This document shows, one piece after another, positions 39,468-49,352 of a DNA stretch of 64,000 bases; position 1 is the first letter of the stretch, and every line of letters starts with the position of its first letter. Origin of the DNA: Aurantimonas manganoxydans SI85-9A1 (GTDB lineage: Bacteria > Pseudomonadota > Alphaproteobacteria > Rhizobiales > Rhizobiaceae); NCBI RefSeq assembly GCF_000153465.1, contig NZ_CH672387.1:3875955-3939954 (forward strand), written 5' to 3'. Position numbers and translations under genes: made by a program. The notes beneath the pieces were generated by a model, which had not been told where the DNA came from, made no database searches, and worked only from the letters and a program-made list of their open reading frames with translations.

Positions 39468-40348
39468 GCCGTCGTCCCGCGTTCGGCGATGCTGTCGCGC
39501 ATCTGGAGAAGTGCCTGCGCCTGGGTCAGATGCAGCCGCTCGACCATGCGGCCATCGATCTGCAGGACGCCCTTGTCCCGGTTTTCCGGCTCTGCGAAGG
39601 CCGCAACCACCCGCTCGGCCCAGGCGACCGCCTCCGGATCGGGCGAGAAGGCCTGATTGGCCGCCGTGATCTGGCTCGGGTGGATCAGCGTCTTGCCGTC
39701 GAAGCCCATACGCCGGCCGGCCGCGCATTCCGTTGCAAAGCCCTCCGTATTGCGGAAATCGGCATAGACGCCGTCGAGGACGGCGAGGTCGTAGGCTTTC
39801 GCCGCGACGACGATCTGCATCATCCACGGCATCATTTCGGCCCGCTCCGGTCCCGGTTCAATGCCGGTGGACAACGCGATGTCGTTGGGCCCGACGATCA
39901 GCGCGCCGAGCCGGTTCCGGCTGCCCTCGCGGGCGATCGTGCCGACGTCGAGAATGCCGAGCGGCGTCTCGATCATCGCCCAGAGCTTCAGCCTGTCCGG
40001 CGCGTCAGTTTCGGCCAGCGCGACGGCGGCCTCTTGCAGCATCGCAACGGTTTCGACCTTGGGCAGGAGGATCGCATCGACCCCGGCTCCGCGCGCCATT
40101 AGGAGGTCTTCGGTGCCCCACTGCGTGTCGAGCGTGTTGATCCGCACGATCCGCTCGCCCTTGAAGGAGCTGTCCTGCAGATGCGTGCGCAGGCGCTCGC
40201 GCGCCGCGTCCTTCTCGTGCGGGGCGGCGGAATCCTCCAGATCGTAGATCAGGCCGTCGGCGGCGAGACCGTCGGATTTCTCCAGCGCGCGGGCATTGGC
40301 GCCGGGGACGAAGAGCAGCGAGCGGCGGGGGCGAAAGGGCGTGGTCAT
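39464..40348 (-). CDS. HpcH/HpaI-family CoA ester lyase
   Basis: A 294-residue lyase of the citrate lyase beta / malyl-CoA lyase superfamily. [18 protein letters not shown] is the opening signature, [18 protein letters not shown] supplies substrate and Mg residues, and [16 protein letters not shown] and [13 protein letters not shown] carry the metal-binding Glu and Asp. [13 protein letters not shown] is also conserved. It cleaves or forms a malyl-, citramalyl- or methylmalyl-CoA; which one is not clear. The chosen ATG lacks a strong ribosome site; an ATG 12 bases upstream is possible. Confidence 0.9.
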   Translation of the reverse strand: MTTPFRPRRSLLFVPGANARALEKSDGLAADGLIYDLEDSAAPHEKDAARERLRTHLQDSSFKGERIVRINTLDTQWGTEDLLMARGAGVDAILLPKVETVAMLQEAAVALAETDAPDRLKLWAMIETPLGILDVGTIAREGSRNRLGALIVGPNDIALSTGIEPGPERAEMMPWMMQIVVAAKAYDLAVLDGVYADFRNTEGFATECAAGRRMGFDGKTLIHPSQITAANQAFSPDPEAVAWAERVVAAFAEPENRDKGVLQIDGRMVERLHLTQAQALLQMRDSIAERGTTA

Positions 40349-40494
40349 GGCCGATGTCATGGCCGATTCAGCTGCGCGAGGCAATCGCCGGGCCGGCCCG
40401 GGCGACGCCCCGGTTTGCGCCTCGGCGGCGCCATGCTATCTCCCCGGGCGAGGAACATCCGCCGACACCATCGGCGAGCCAAGGGGATGGAGCC

Positions 40495-41100
40495 ATGCAG
40501 AAATTCGACCGCCTGACCGGGATCGCGGCGCCACTGCCGATCATCAACATCGACACCGACATGATCATCCCCAAGGACTATCTGAAGACGATCAAGCGCA
40601 CCGGCCTCGGCGCCGGCCTGTTCGCCGAGTCGCGCTTCAACCGGGACGGCTCGGAGAACCCGGACTTCGTCCTGAACAAGCCGGCTTACCGCAATGCCGA
40701 GATCCTCGTGGCGGGTGACAATTTCGGTTGCGGCTCGTCGCGCGAGCATGCGCCCTGGGCGCTGCTCGACTTCGGCATCCGCTGCGTGATCTCCACGTCC
40801 TTCGCCGACATCTTCTACAACAACTGCTTCAAGAACGGCATCCTGCCGATCACCGTGACGCCCGAGCAGCTCGAACTGCTGATGGACGACGCCGAGCGCG
40901 GCGCCAATGCCCGCCTAACCATCGATCTGGAAGCCCAGACCATCTCCGGCCCCGACGGGGGCGAGATCACCTTCGAGATCGACCCGTTCCGCAAGCACTG
41001 CCTGCTCAACGGTCTCGACGACATCGGCCTGACCATGGAGAAGGCCGAGACCATCGGCTCCTACGAACAGGATCTGGCCGAGCGCCGTCCCTGGGCCTGA
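40495..41100 (+). CDS. leuD: 3-isopropylmalate dehydratase small subunit LeuD
   Basis: LeuD pairs with LeuC (not in the window) to isomerise 2- to 3-isopropylmalate in leucine synthesis. The 201-residue protein has [38 protein letters not shown] (the swivel-domain substrate loop) and [25 protein letters not shown] precedes the ATG. leuB lies 1.1 kb further on the opposite strand. Confidence 0.97.
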   Translation: MQKFDRLTGIAAPLPIINIDTDMIIPKDYLKTIKRTGLGAGLFAESRFNRDGSENPDFVLNKPAYRNAEILVAGDNFGCGSSREHAPWALLDFGIRCVISTSFADIFYNNCFKNGILPITVTPEQLELLMDDAERGANARLTIDLEAQTISGPDGGEITFEIDPFRKHCLLNGLDDIGLTMEKAETIGSYEQDLAERRPWA

Positions 41101-41111
41101 GCCTGATCCCC

Positions 41112-41137
41112 GGCCGTCGCGGTTGCCCTCGACGGCC
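41112..41137 (+). terminator. Hairpin after leuD
   Basis: A perfect 8-bp stem (GGCCGTCG / CGACGGCC) with a 10-base loop starts 12 bases past the leuD stop. No T tract follows, so it is a candidate weak terminator. Confidence 0.4.
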
Positions 41138-41288
41138 AGCGGTCGATAGACGGCGGATCAATCGGCCGGTTGCCGCGCGCTCCAGCCGCGGCAGTTAAGC
41201 GGAGCATCGTCGCTGCGACCGCCCTTTGGGGCGCCCTTGGGGGTCGCCCGTGGGGAGTCGCAGCGCAGTACCGGAAGGATCGGTCGGC

Positions 41289-41903
41289 ATGCTCGCCTGG
41301 ATGTCCGAGAACAGCGGCGCGCTCAACGTCGCCCTGAACGCCGCCATGCTCGGCGTCTGGGGTGTCTATCTGCAGATCATGGTGACCAGCTACCGGCGCC
41401 AGCGCCGGTCTTCCATCCTGATCACCCGCGGCGCCGGCCACGGCATCCGCTCGCGCTGCCTGATCACCAATATGGGCGCCGAACAGGTCTATGTGACCAG
41501 CCTCCTGGCCACGGTCACAGCAGGCGACGAGACGCGCGAATACACGCTCACCGATCTGCGCGACCTGCCGGAAGACCTGGGCGAGGATCCTCATTCCGCC
41601 ATGCGCCAGGGCAGCCTCGGCACCGGGCGCTACATGGATCTGGGGCATTTCGACGAGCTGCTGAAGGAAATCACCCGCACCGATCCGGACTTCACCCGCA
41701 ACGCCACGATCGACACCTTCGTGCTGACCGTGGTGGCGCTCTACGGCACCGAGCGGATGCCGGTCGGCGCGACGCGCAGTTTCGCCATCAAGAAGGACGA
41801 GGACGGCAACCGGCAGATCGTGCCGCATTCGGTGGAGACGCGTCAGATGCGCGGCCGCCGCGACCGCAAGACGCTGCGCAACAAGCTGATGAAGCATATG
41901 TAG
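41289..41903 (+). CDS. Membrane-anchored hypothetical protein
   Basis: A 204-residue protein with one N-terminal hydrophobic helix (about 12-32, LNVALNAAMLGVWGVYLQIM) followed by a soluble region with the pattern RRSSILITRGAGHGIRSRC, LITNMGAEQVYV and a very basic C-terminus. The chosen ATG has GGAAGGAT at good spacing; a start 21 codons upstream is less likely. The family is not one I can name. It lies between leuD and leuB without clear connection to leucine synthesis. Confidence 0.8.
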   Translation: MLAWMSENSGALNVALNAAMLGVWGVYLQIMVTSYRRQRRSSILITRGAGHGIRSRCLITNMGAEQVYVTSLLATVTAGDETREYTLTDLRDLPEDLGEDPHSAMRQGSLGTGRYMDLGHFDELLKEITRTDPDFTRNATIDTFVLTVVALYGTERMPVGATRSFAIKKDEDGNRQIVPHSVETRQMRGRRDRKTLRNKLMKHM

Positions 41904-41937
41904 GCTTCGCGGCCGCGGCGCTCTTCAAGGTTCTGAA

Positions 41938-41970
41938 CGAAAAACGGCCGGCCTCTCGCGAGGCCGGTCG
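41938..41970 (-). terminator. Rho-independent terminator for the 32-residue gene (minus strand)
   Basis: On the minus strand a perfect 8-bp stem (CCGGCCTC / GAGGCCGG, 4-base loop) is followed by CCG and TTTTT. It lies 40 bases past the stop of the small gene at 42010-42108 and faces the preceding plus-strand gene. Confidence 0.75.
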
Positions 41971-42009
41971 TCTTCATGTCGTCGTCTGTCTGTTCGACGG
42001 GCGGTAAGT

Positions 42010-42108
42010 TCAGGCCCGGCGCGGTGCCCGGCGGGGCTCTTCGCCGCGGCCGAGGAACTTCTTGGCCACCCAGCCGACGATGACTGCCTTGAGAATGCTC
42101 TTGATCAT
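42010..42108 (-). CDS. 32-residue cationic microprotein
   Basis: A very short gene: ATG preceded at 6 bases by AGGAG, then 32 codons and a TGA, then a terminator. The peptide begins MIKSILKAVIVGWVAKKFLG, an amphipathic or membrane-associating helix, and ends in an Arg/Pro-rich tail (EEPRRAPRRA). The combination of ribosome site, coding frame and terminator is unusual for chance. It may share a promoter with leuB upstream (104-base gap). Function unknown. Confidence 0.6.
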   Translation of the reverse strand: MIKSILKAVIVGWVAKKFLGRGEEPRRAPRRA

Positions 42109-42212
42109 CCTGCGCTCCTGTCGAAGTTATCTTGCGCAAACAACGCAGATGTCCCCGAGCGGTTGCGTCGCAGTCACGCGGGATGATCGTTCTTGCCGTT
42201 GCTCGGCCCCGT

Positions 42213-43334
42213 TCAGGCAGTCCTGGCGAGCGTCTCGCGGAAGCGTGCAGCCACCGCGTCGCCCATCTCCTCGGTGCCGACCTGGCGGCAGCCCTCGCCC
42301 ATGATGTCACCGGTGCGCACGCCCGATTCCAGCACGTCGGCGACCGCGCCCTCCAGCGCATCGGCCTCGGCGACCATCTGGAACGAATAGCGCAGGCACA
42401 TGGCGAAGGAGGCGATCATCGCCAGCGGGTTGGCGACGCCCTTGCCGGCGATGTCCGGCGCCGAGCCGTGCACCGGCTCGTAGAGCGCCCGGCGCGTGCC
42501 GGTCTTCTCGTCGGCCGCACCCAGCGACGCCGAGGGCAGCATGCCGAGCGAGCCGGTCAGCATCGCCGCGATGTCGGAGAGCATGTCGCCGAACAGATTG
42601 TCGGTGACGATGACGTCGAACTGCTTGGGCGCGCGCACCAGCTGCATGCCGCCGGCATCGGCCAGCATGTGCTCCAGCTCCAGATCGGCATATTCCTCGC
42701 GATGGATGCGGGTGACGACCTCGTTCCAGTAGAGGCCCGACTTCATGACGTTGCGCTTTTCCATCGACGTCACCTTGCCGCGACGGGTGCGGGCGAGGTC
42801 GAAGGCGGCCCGGGCGATGCGCTCGATCTCGTAGGTATCGTAGACCTGGGTATCGATGGCGCGCTTCTGGCCGTTGCCCAGATCGATGATCTCCTTGGGC
42901 TCGCCGAAATAGACGCCGCCGGTAAGCTCGCGCAGGATCAGGATGTCGAGACCCTCGATCACCTCGCGCTTCAGCGAAGACGACCCCGCCAGCGCCGGAT
43001 AGCAGATCGCCGGACGCAGATTGGCGAAGAGCTCCATGTCCTTGCGCAGCCGCAGAAGCCCGGCCTCGGGGCGCTTGTCGTAGTCGACGCCATCCCATTT
43101 CGGCCCGCCGACGGCCCCGAACAGCACCGCGTCGCTGGCCATGGCAAGGCCCATGGTCGCGTCGGAGATCGGCGCGCCTTCCGCGTCGTAGGCGCAGCCG
43201 CCGACAAGCGCGGTCTCGGTCTCGAAGCCGGCGCCGACCGTCTCGTTCATCAGGGCGGTTAGCTTCTCCACCTGTGCCGTCGTCTCGGGGCCGATCCCGT
43301 CGCCGGGCAAGAGCAGGAGCTTGCGGGTCGTCAT
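42213..43334 (-). CDS. leuB: 3-isopropylmalate dehydrogenase LeuB
   Basis: LeuB oxidatively decarboxylates 3-isopropylmalate with NAD in leucine synthesis. The 373-residue protein begins [20 protein letters not shown] and shows [87 protein letters not shown] and [20 protein letters not shown]. Mg-binding Asp residues are in the [10 protein letters not shown] segment. GGAGGAT lies 8 bases before the ATG. leuD is nearby on the other strand. Confidence 0.97.
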   Translation of the reverse strand: MTTRKLLLLPGDGIGPETTAQVEKLTALMNETVGAGFETETALVGGCAYDAEGAPISDATMGLAMASDAVLFGAVGGPKWDGVDYDKRPEAGLLRLRKDMELFANLRPAICYPALAGSSSLKREVIEGLDILILRELTGGVYFGEPKEIIDLGNGQKRAIDTQVYDTYEIERIARAAFDLARTRRGKVTSMEKRNVMKSGLYWNEVVTRIHREEYADLELEHMLADAGGMQLVRAPKQFDVIVTDNLFGDMLSDIAAMLTGSLGMLPSASLGAADEKTGTRRALYEPVHGSAPDIAGKGVANPLAMIASFAMCLRYSFQMVAEADALEGAVADVLESGVRTGDIMGEGCRQVGTEEMGDAVAARFRETLARTA

Positions 43335-43542
43335 CTTGGCGTATCCTCCATGGTGCCAGTCATCGTGCCGGCTTTACACCAAAGGACGCAGCTGGACACC
43401 CTGCCGATCCGGCGCCCGGTTCGCCAATTGTGGCCGAGCCGGCAGGGGCGTCCCGACAAATGCCGCCAAATGGCCTTGTTCCGTCAAGGCGCCGTTAACC
43501 GCGCAGGACCATAAGCGGGCGATACGAAGGAAGCGTCGGCGC

Positions 43543-44496
43543 ATGTCTGGCAGCCGGCCCGCAAGGGCCCGGCCCGGCAACGCCATGGAGAGTTGCGTGC
43601 CGTTCTTCATCCCGACCCCGATCGCCGACAATCTGATGTGGAGCCTCGCGATTCTCGTGGCGACATTCGGCCTGCGCTGGGCCGGCGAGTGGTTCGCCAC
43701 CCGCAATACCGATCCGATCGAGGCCCGTCAGCGCCGCTTCACCATCCGCGCCATCACCCATGCCGTCGTCGCCGTGGCGCTGCTCGGCATCTGGCTGAGC
43801 GAGATCCAGAACCTCCTGTTCTCGCTGGCCGCCGTCATGGTGGCGCTGGTCGTGGCGACCAAGGAACTGATCATGTGCATCGCCGGTTCGGTGTTGCGGT
43901 TCGGCGGCCATCTCTTCAAGGTCGGCGACCGCATTGACATCAACGGCATCCATGGCGAGGTGATCGATCACGGCCTGTTCTCCACGACGATCATGGAGCT
44001 GCCGCCCCATCATCTCGGCCATTCGGGCACCGGCCGCGTGGTGATGCTGCCGAATGCGATCCTTTTGACCGGGCCGGTGCGCGTCGGCGCCCAGCCCCGG
44101 CACTTCTTCCCGCACCGCTTCACCCTGACGCTCGAAGGCCCGGTGCCGGTGCGCGAAACCAAGGCGCGGATCGAGGCGGCGGCCGAAGCCGCGCTCGCCG
44201 ACGATCTCGACCGGGCAACGCGCTTCCACCGGCTGGCGGCCGGCAAGGCGGGCGCCGAGATCGCCGGGCCGGGCTACGAGGTGACGGTCGGCACCTCCGA
44301 CATCGGCAAGTTGCAGTTCCACGTCATGCTCTATTGTCTCGTCCAGGATGCGGGCGCCCTGCAGCAGGCGATCACGCTGGAGGCGCTCGAGGGCCTTGGC
44401 GCCGCCCGCACGGTCAAGCCCGGCGAGCAGCGGGCCTGGGACGAGATCGCCCGGCAGCTCAGGGAAGCGGCGCGACCGCGCGAGGCCGCCGCCTGA
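43543..44496 (+). CDS. MscS-family mechanosensitive ion channel
   Basis: A 317-residue channel-like protein. Three hydrophobic helices are visible (about 32-52, 72-92, 93-118), and the third is followed by the MscS beta domain with GHLFKVGDRIDINGIHGEVIDHGLFSTTI and VVMLPNAILLTGPVRV. The usual Gly-Ala packing of the pore helix is only partly visible (AAVMVALVVATKELIMCIAGSVL). It probably relieves osmotic downshock at the inner membrane. AAGGAAG precedes the ATG; an ATG at 43585 is an alternative. Confidence 0.88.
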   Translation: MSGSRPARARPGNAMESCVPFFIPTPIADNLMWSLAILVATFGLRWAGEWFATRNTDPIEARQRRFTIRAITHAVVAVALLGIWLSEIQNLLFSLAAVMVALVVATKELIMCIAGSVLRFGGHLFKVGDRIDINGIHGEVIDHGLFSTTIMELPPHHLGHSGTGRVVMLPNAILLTGPVRVGAQPRHFFPHRFTLTLEGPVPVRETKARIEAAAEAALADDLDRATRFHRLAAGKAGAEIAGPGYEVTVGTSDIGKLQFHVMLYCLVQDAGALQQAITLEALEGLGAARTVKPGEQRAWDEIARQLREAARPREAAA

Positions 44497-44745
44497 GCAG
44501 CGACAAAGTCCTGCCAGGCAGGGGCCGGAGCGGGGTCCGCAGGCTTGATATCGCGGCTTGTCGGGTGGGCCGAACCCGGCCCGCGCAATTGACAAGCCCC
44601 GTGCATCCGCGCATATCGCGCCTCATGTCCGTACGCTGCACCGTCAAACCGTCGACTCTGTGACGCCGCCTGCCCCGCTGGTCTCCCCCGGGGCAGAGAC
44701 GCGAGCGTGCGAAGAGTGAGCGGGGAGAGCGAAGGATTGCATCCC

Positions 44746-45777
44746 ATGGGTTACAAGGTCGCCGTCGTCGGCGCTACCGGCAATGTCGGGCGCGAAATGC
44801 TGGAAATCCTGGCCGAGCGCGGATTTCCCGCCGACGAGGTCGTGGCGCTGGCCTCGCGCCGCAGCCAGGGAACCGAGGTCTCGTTCGGCGACAAGACGCT
44901 GAAGATCGTCGCGCTGGACCAGTATGATTTCAACGGCACCGACATCTGCCTGATGTCGGCGGGCGGCGACATCTCCAAGGAATGGTCGCCGAAGATCGCC
45001 GCCGCCGGCTGCGTCGTCATCGATAATTCCTCGGCCTATCGCTACGATCCGGACGTGCCGTTGGTGGTGCCGGAAGTGAACGCCGATGCCGTCGAGGGCT
45101 TCCGCAAGAAGAACATCATCGCCAATCCGAACTGCTCGACCGCGCAGCTCGTCGTGGCGCTGAAGCCGCTGCACGACGTCGCGACGATCAAGCGGATCGT
45201 GGTCTCGACCTACCAGTCGGTCTCCGGCGCCGGCAAGGAGGGCATGGACGAGCTGTTCAAGCAGAGCCGCGCGGTCTTCGTCGCCGATGAGATCGAGCGC
45301 AAGAAGTTCACCAAGCGCATCGCCTTCAACGTCATCCCCCATATCGACGTCTTCATGGAAGACGGTTCCACCAAGGAAGAGTGGAAGGTGATGGCCGAGA
45401 CCAAGAAGATGCTCGACCCGAAGATCAAGGTCACCTGCACCGCCGTGCGCGTGCCGGTCTTCATCGGCCATGCCGAAGCGGTGAACATCGAGTTCGAGAA
45501 GCCGATCACCGCCGACGAGGCGCGCGACATCCTGCGCGAGGCACCCGGTTGCCTCGTCATCGACAAGCATGAGGACGGTGGCTACATCACCCCCTACGAA
45601 TCGGCCGGCGAGGACGCGACCTACATCTCGCGCATCCGCGAGGACCAGACCCTCGACAACGGCCTGAACATTTGGGTCGTCGCCGACAATCTGCGCAAGG
45701 GCGCGGCCCTGAACACGGTCCAGATCGCCGAATTGCTGATCAATCGCGGTCTCCTGAAGCAGCGCGACGCCGCCTGA
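44746..45777 (+). CDS. asd: Aspartate-semialdehyde dehydrogenase
   Basis: Asd reduces aspartyl phosphate to the semialdehyde, the branch point to lysine, diaminopimelate, threonine and methionine. The 343-residue protein begins KVAVVGATGNVGREMLEIL, and has LMSAGGDISKEW, VIDNSSAYR, the catalytic Cys in IIANPNCSTAQLV, STYQSVSGAGKEGMDEL, VPVFIGHAEAVNIEF with the catalytic His, and LNIWVVADNLRKGAALN. GAAGGA lies 9 bases upstream. It works with dapB, which is also in the window. Confidence 0.97.
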   Translation: MGYKVAVVGATGNVGREMLEILAERGFPADEVVALASRRSQGTEVSFGDKTLKIVALDQYDFNGTDICLMSAGGDISKEWSPKIAAAGCVVIDNSSAYRYDPDVPLVVPEVNADAVEGFRKKNIIANPNCSTAQLVVALKPLHDVATIKRIVVSTYQSVSGAGKEGMDELFKQSRAVFVADEIERKKFTKRIAFNVIPHIDVFMEDGSTKEEWKVMAETKKMLDPKIKVTCTAVRVPVFIGHAEAVNIEFEKPITADEARDILREAPGCLVIDKHEDGGYITPYESAGEDATYISRIREDQTLDNGLNIWVVADNLRKGAALNTVQIAELLINRGLLKQRDAA

Positions 45778-46022
45778 GGCACCGTTCCGCGGTCGCCCGG
45801 TCCGCCGGGCGGTCGCTGCCGCGCGGCCTTCATGCCGCGCCGGTCTCGCCCTCCTTCCGTACGGTCTGGCCGGGTCTGGCACCTGTGTCGGCAATGCCGC
45901 CGCATCTGTGGCCGGGCCGCAACGATCCAGCCACATTCCAGACATCTGTGCTGTCTAACGGCCATCGGACCGGGACATTTCGCGCGGGCTTCGCCCCGCC
46001 TCACACATCTGGACTTTCGCTG

Positions 46023-46685
46023 ATGAAGAAGCTCGCTTTCGTTCTCGCCCTCACCGTGGCCTTCGCCGGCTGCACGACCGATCCCTATACCGGCGAGCAG
46101 AAGCTCTCCAACACCGTGGGCGGTGCCGGCATCGGCGCCGGCGTCGGCGCGCTCGGCGGCTATCTGGTCGGCCGCGCCGCCGGCGTGGATTCCGGCCGCG
46201 CCGCACTGATCGGTGCCGGCATCGGTACGCTCGGCGGCGGCGCCGTCGGCGCCTATATGGACAACCAGGAAGCCAAGCTGCGCGACCAGCTGCGTGGCAC
46301 CGGCGTGTCGGTCACCCGCGTCGGCGACCGCATCATCCTGAACATGCCGTCCAACATCACCTTCCCGACCGACCAGTCGTCGATCCTGCCGGCCTTCTAC
46401 CCGACCCTGAACTCGGTCGCGCTGGTCCTGAAGGAATACGACAAGTCGATCGTCAACGTGTACGGCCACACCGACAGCCAGGGCTCCGACGGCTACAACT
46501 TCACCCTGTCGCAGCAGCGCGCCTCCTCGGTCAGCCAGCTTCTGGCCTCGCAGGGCGTCGATCCGCGCCGCCTGAACACGCAGGGCTTCGGCGAGAGCCA
46601 GCCGGTCGCCTCCAACGACACCGAGTCCGGCCGTGCCCAGAACCGCCGCGTCGAGATCGCGATCTCGCCGCTCACCGCGGGCTAA
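46023..46685 (+). CDS. OmpA-family outer-membrane lipoprotein with glycine zipper
   Basis: A 220-residue lipoprotein: lipobox AFAGC with Cys16, a glycine-zipper region (about 33-80, GGAGIGAGVGALGGYLVGRAAG) and a C-terminal OmpA peptidoglycan-binding domain (about 100-215, VYGHTDSQGSDGYNFTLSQQRASSV, TQGFGESQPVASNDTESGRAQNRRVEI). Resembles YiaD-like proteins that tether the outer membrane to peptidoglycan. The Asp and Arg that bind diaminopimelate are present. A terminator follows. Confidence 0.92.
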   Translation: MKKLAFVLALTVAFAGCTTDPYTGEQKLSNTVGGAGIGAGVGALGGYLVGRAAGVDSGRAALIGAGIGTLGGGAVGAYMDNQEAKLRDQLRGTGVSVTRVGDRIILNMPSNITFPTDQSSILPAFYPTLNSVALVLKEYDKSIVNVYGHTDSQGSDGYNFTLSQQRASSVSQLLASQGVDPRRLNTQGFGESQPVASNDTESGRAQNRRVEIAISPLTAG

Positions 46686-46728
46686 GTGCGGCGCGCCCAT
46701 CCGGCGCGACCATCGTCGACCAACATGC

Positions 46729-46760
46729 AAGGCCGTCCGGGATATCCCGGGCGGCCTTTC
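46729..46760 (+). terminator. Rho-independent terminator after the OmpA lipoprotein gene
   Basis: A 13-bp stem (AAGGCCGTCCGGG / CCCGGGCGGCCTT, one G-T wobble) with loop ATAT, ending in TTT. It starts 43 bases past the stop. Confidence 0.75.
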
Positions 46761-46945
46761 CGTCTGTCGGGCGCCTGCGATGGCCCGATGTCAGGCCGCC
46801 CGGAATTGTCGCGAACATTGCGTACAAAGCGTTGCGGGAGATCAATCTCCGGTCGCCTTAACCCCATGCAGGATCAGGCTTTCTCGCTCCGGTTGCGGCC
46901 GCTGTTCAGCATAAATTAAGAGCCGACCCCTAACACTTCGCCGGT

Positions 46946-49321
46946 GTGCCTGAAACCAGCCCGCTGCGGGCGGTAGGATGGATCGATTTGTTCAGGGCCC
47001 TGGCCTCCTATCTGATCGACATGGATCGCAAGCCCCGCCGGCTGGAGCTGCAACTTCAGGAGCGGGTCCGCGTCGAGCAGCTGGACTTTGCCCTCCGCCT
47101 CGCCCCCTTTACCGTCATCACCAGCATCAGCGTCGTCCAGGTCGTCTCCTACCTGTTCTGGCAGCCCGAGCTGGCCGGCTATCTCGTGCTCCTGCAATGC
47201 CTTGCGATCCCCGCGACGGTGATCGCGCTGGAGCGCTGCTGGCGCTGGCGCAGCTCGGCCAAGCCGCAGCGGGTCGACAGCAGCTATGTCGAATGGTTCG
47301 CCCGGCTGGCGCTGTTCGCCGGCACGCTTCTGGGATCCGTTCCGCTGGTGCTGTTCGCGCAGGCCGGCGCCGACGGGCGGCTGCTCATCGCATCGACCTG
47401 CGCCGGCCTGATCGCCACCGGCATCGGCCTCGCCGTCGTGCCGCGTGCGGCGATCAGCTTCACCGGCCCGATCGTGGCGGGCAGCTTCGTGGCGCTGGCG
47501 ACCACCGGCGAAGCCTTCTACATCTTCGTGGCCGTGCTCCTGGCCATCTATTCGGGCTTCATCTTCGCGACGATCGTGCATCTCAGCCGGCTCGTGACCA
47601 TGCGGGCCGCCTCGCAGGTCGAGCTGGAACGCCAGCAGGAACTGACCAATCTCCTCCTCAACGATTTCGAGGAGAATGCCAGCGACTGGCTGTGGGAGAC
47701 CGACGGCGATCTGCGGCTTCGCCATGTCTCGGCCCGCTTCGGCGAGGTCGCCAATACCCGCATCGCGGATCTGCAGGACCGCCCGCTCGGCGAATTGCTG
47801 CCGCCGCCGGTCCGTACCGGCGAGGCCCACGCGGCGGCCATGCTGTGGTCGTCGATCGGCGCGCGCCTGCCCTTCCACAAGATCGTGCTGCCGGTGGATG
47901 TCTCGGGCAGTAACCGCTGGTGGGCGCTGAGCGGCAAGCCGATCATCGACACGGCCGGCCGGTTCTCCGGCTATCGCGGCGTCGGCTCCGACGTGACCCA
48001 GAAGAAGACCACCGACGACCGCCTCGCCTATCTGGCCAGCCACGATGCCCTGACGGAGCTGCCCAACCGGTCGCTCTTCCAGGAAAAGCTCGCCGAAGCG
48101 CGCAACGGCGATCCGGATCAGGTCCGCTTCGCCGTGCTGCGGCTCGACCTCGATGCGTTCAAGAGCGTCAACGACACCTTCGGCCACGGTATCGGCGACG
48201 CACTGCTGCGCAATGTCGCCGGACGCCTCCTGAGCTTCGCCGACCCGGCCCGGACCATCGCGCGGCTGGCCGGCGACGAATTCGCCATCGTCGCCAACGG
48301 CCACGACCGCGAGGCGGCGGCCGAGCTTGCCGGTCACCTGGTGGACCGGATCAGCGCGCCCTACCGGATCGGCGATCTGAGGATTTCCGTCGGCGTCAGC
48401 ATCGGCGTCGCCACCGCCCCGGAGAACGGCTCGGAAGAGGTGATGCGCCGCGCCGACGTCGCGCTATACCGGATGAAGCAGGAGGGCGGGCGCAGCTTTC
48501 GCTTCTACGAAGCGCAGATGGACGAGCAGATCGAGGAATGCCGCGCCCTGACCGGCGAGCTGCGCGGCGCCCTGGAGCGGCGCGAGTTCATCCTCCACTT
48601 CCAGCCGCTGGTCTCGGCGCGGGCCGCGACCATTGAGGGCTTCGAGGTGCTCCTGCGCTGGCAGCACCCGACCCGCGGGCTGGTGCCGCCGGATGAGTTC
48701 ATCCCGCTGGCCGAGCAGAGCGGTGCGATCATCCCGCTGGGCCAGTGGGTGATCCGCGAAGCGTGCCGCATCGCCGCCGCCTGGCCGTCGAAGCTGACGG
48801 TCGCCGTCAATCTGTCGCCGATCCAGTTCCGCCACAGCGATGTCGTCGCCATCGTCCGCGACGCGCTGCAGGAGAGCGGGCTCGCTGCCGAGCGGCTGGA
48901 ACTGGAGATCACCGAATCGGTGTTCCTGGAGGCCACGCAGGAAATCCTCGACATCCTGCGGACCCTGCGCGGCATGGGCGTCAGCCTGTCGCTCGACGAT
49001 TTCGGCACCGGCTATTCGAGCCTCAGCTATCTGCGCCGCGCGCCGTTCACCAAGATCAAGATCGACCGCAATTTCGTCCGCGACCTGCCCGACGCCAAGA
49101 CCGACGTCGCCATCGTCCGGGCGGTCGTGCAGCTCGGAACGAGCCTCGGCATGACGGTGACGGCCGAAGGGGTCGAGACCCTCGCCCAGCAGACCTGCCT
49201 CGCCGAACAGGGCTGCCACCAGTTCCAGGGCTATCTCTACAGCCGCCCGGTTCCGGCCGATGAGGCCGAGGCCCTGATCCGCAAGCCGCGGCTGAACCTC
49301 GTAAACCCCCACGCGGCCTGA
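46946..49321 (+). CDS. Membrane-bound GGDEF-EAL cyclic-di-GMP protein
   Basis: A 791-residue protein with five or so membrane helices (about 55-215), a PAS-like domain (about 235-355), a GGDEF domain and an EAL domain. The GGDEF motif is AGDEF (about residues 442-446) and no RxxD inhibitory site is evident, while the EAL motif is EVL (about 567-569) with the other catalytic motifs intact: ITES, LDDFGTGYSSL, KIDRNFV and EGVET. AGDEF and EVL forms can be active, so net cyclase or phosphodiesterase activity is not decided. Start is probably the GTG; an ATG at 47021 is possible. Confidence 0.9.
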   Translation: MPETSPLRAVGWIDLFRALASYLIDMDRKPRRLELQLQERVRVEQLDFALRLAPFTVITSISVVQVVSYLFWQPELAGYLVLLQCLAIPATVIALERCWRWRSSAKPQRVDSSYVEWFARLALFAGTLLGSVPLVLFAQAGADGRLLIASTCAGLIATGIGLAVVPRAAISFTGPIVAGSFVALATTGEAFYIFVAVLLAIYSGFIFATIVHLSRLVTMRAASQVELERQQELTNLLLNDFEENASDWLWETDGDLRLRHVSARFGEVANTRIADLQDRPLGELLPPPVRTGEAHAAAMLWSSIGARLPFHKIVLPVDVSGSNRWWALSGKPIIDTAGRFSGYRGVGSDVTQKKTTDDRLAYLASHDALTELPNRSLFQEKLAEARNGDPDQVRFAVLRLDLDAFKSVNDTFGHGIGDALLRNVAGRLLSFADPARTIARLAGDEFAIVANGHDREAAAELAGHLVDRISAPYRIGDLRISVGVSIGVATAPENGSEEVMRRADVALYRMKQEGGRSFRFYEAQMDEQIEECRALTGELRGALERREFILHFQPLVSARAATIEGFEVLLRWQHPTRGLVPPDEFIPLAEQSGAIIPLGQWVIREACRIAAAWPSKLTVAVNLSPIQFRHSDVVAIVRDALQESGLAAERLELEITESVFLEATQEILDILRTLRGMGVSLSLDDFGTGYSSLSYLRRAPFTKIKIDRNFVRDLPDAKTDVAIVRAVVQLGTSLGMTVTAEGVETLAQQTCLAEQGCHQFQGYLYSRPVPADEAEALIRKPRLNLVNPHAA

Positions 49322-49352
49322 GCGCCGCGCGCCTGCGCCGCTCGGTCGCCGT

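Noticed and set aside
45778-46022. GCCCGG-TCCG-CCGGGC hairpin behind asd as a terminator
   Set aside because: The stem is only 6-7 bp in a GC-rich area and has no T tract, so it is not better than background.
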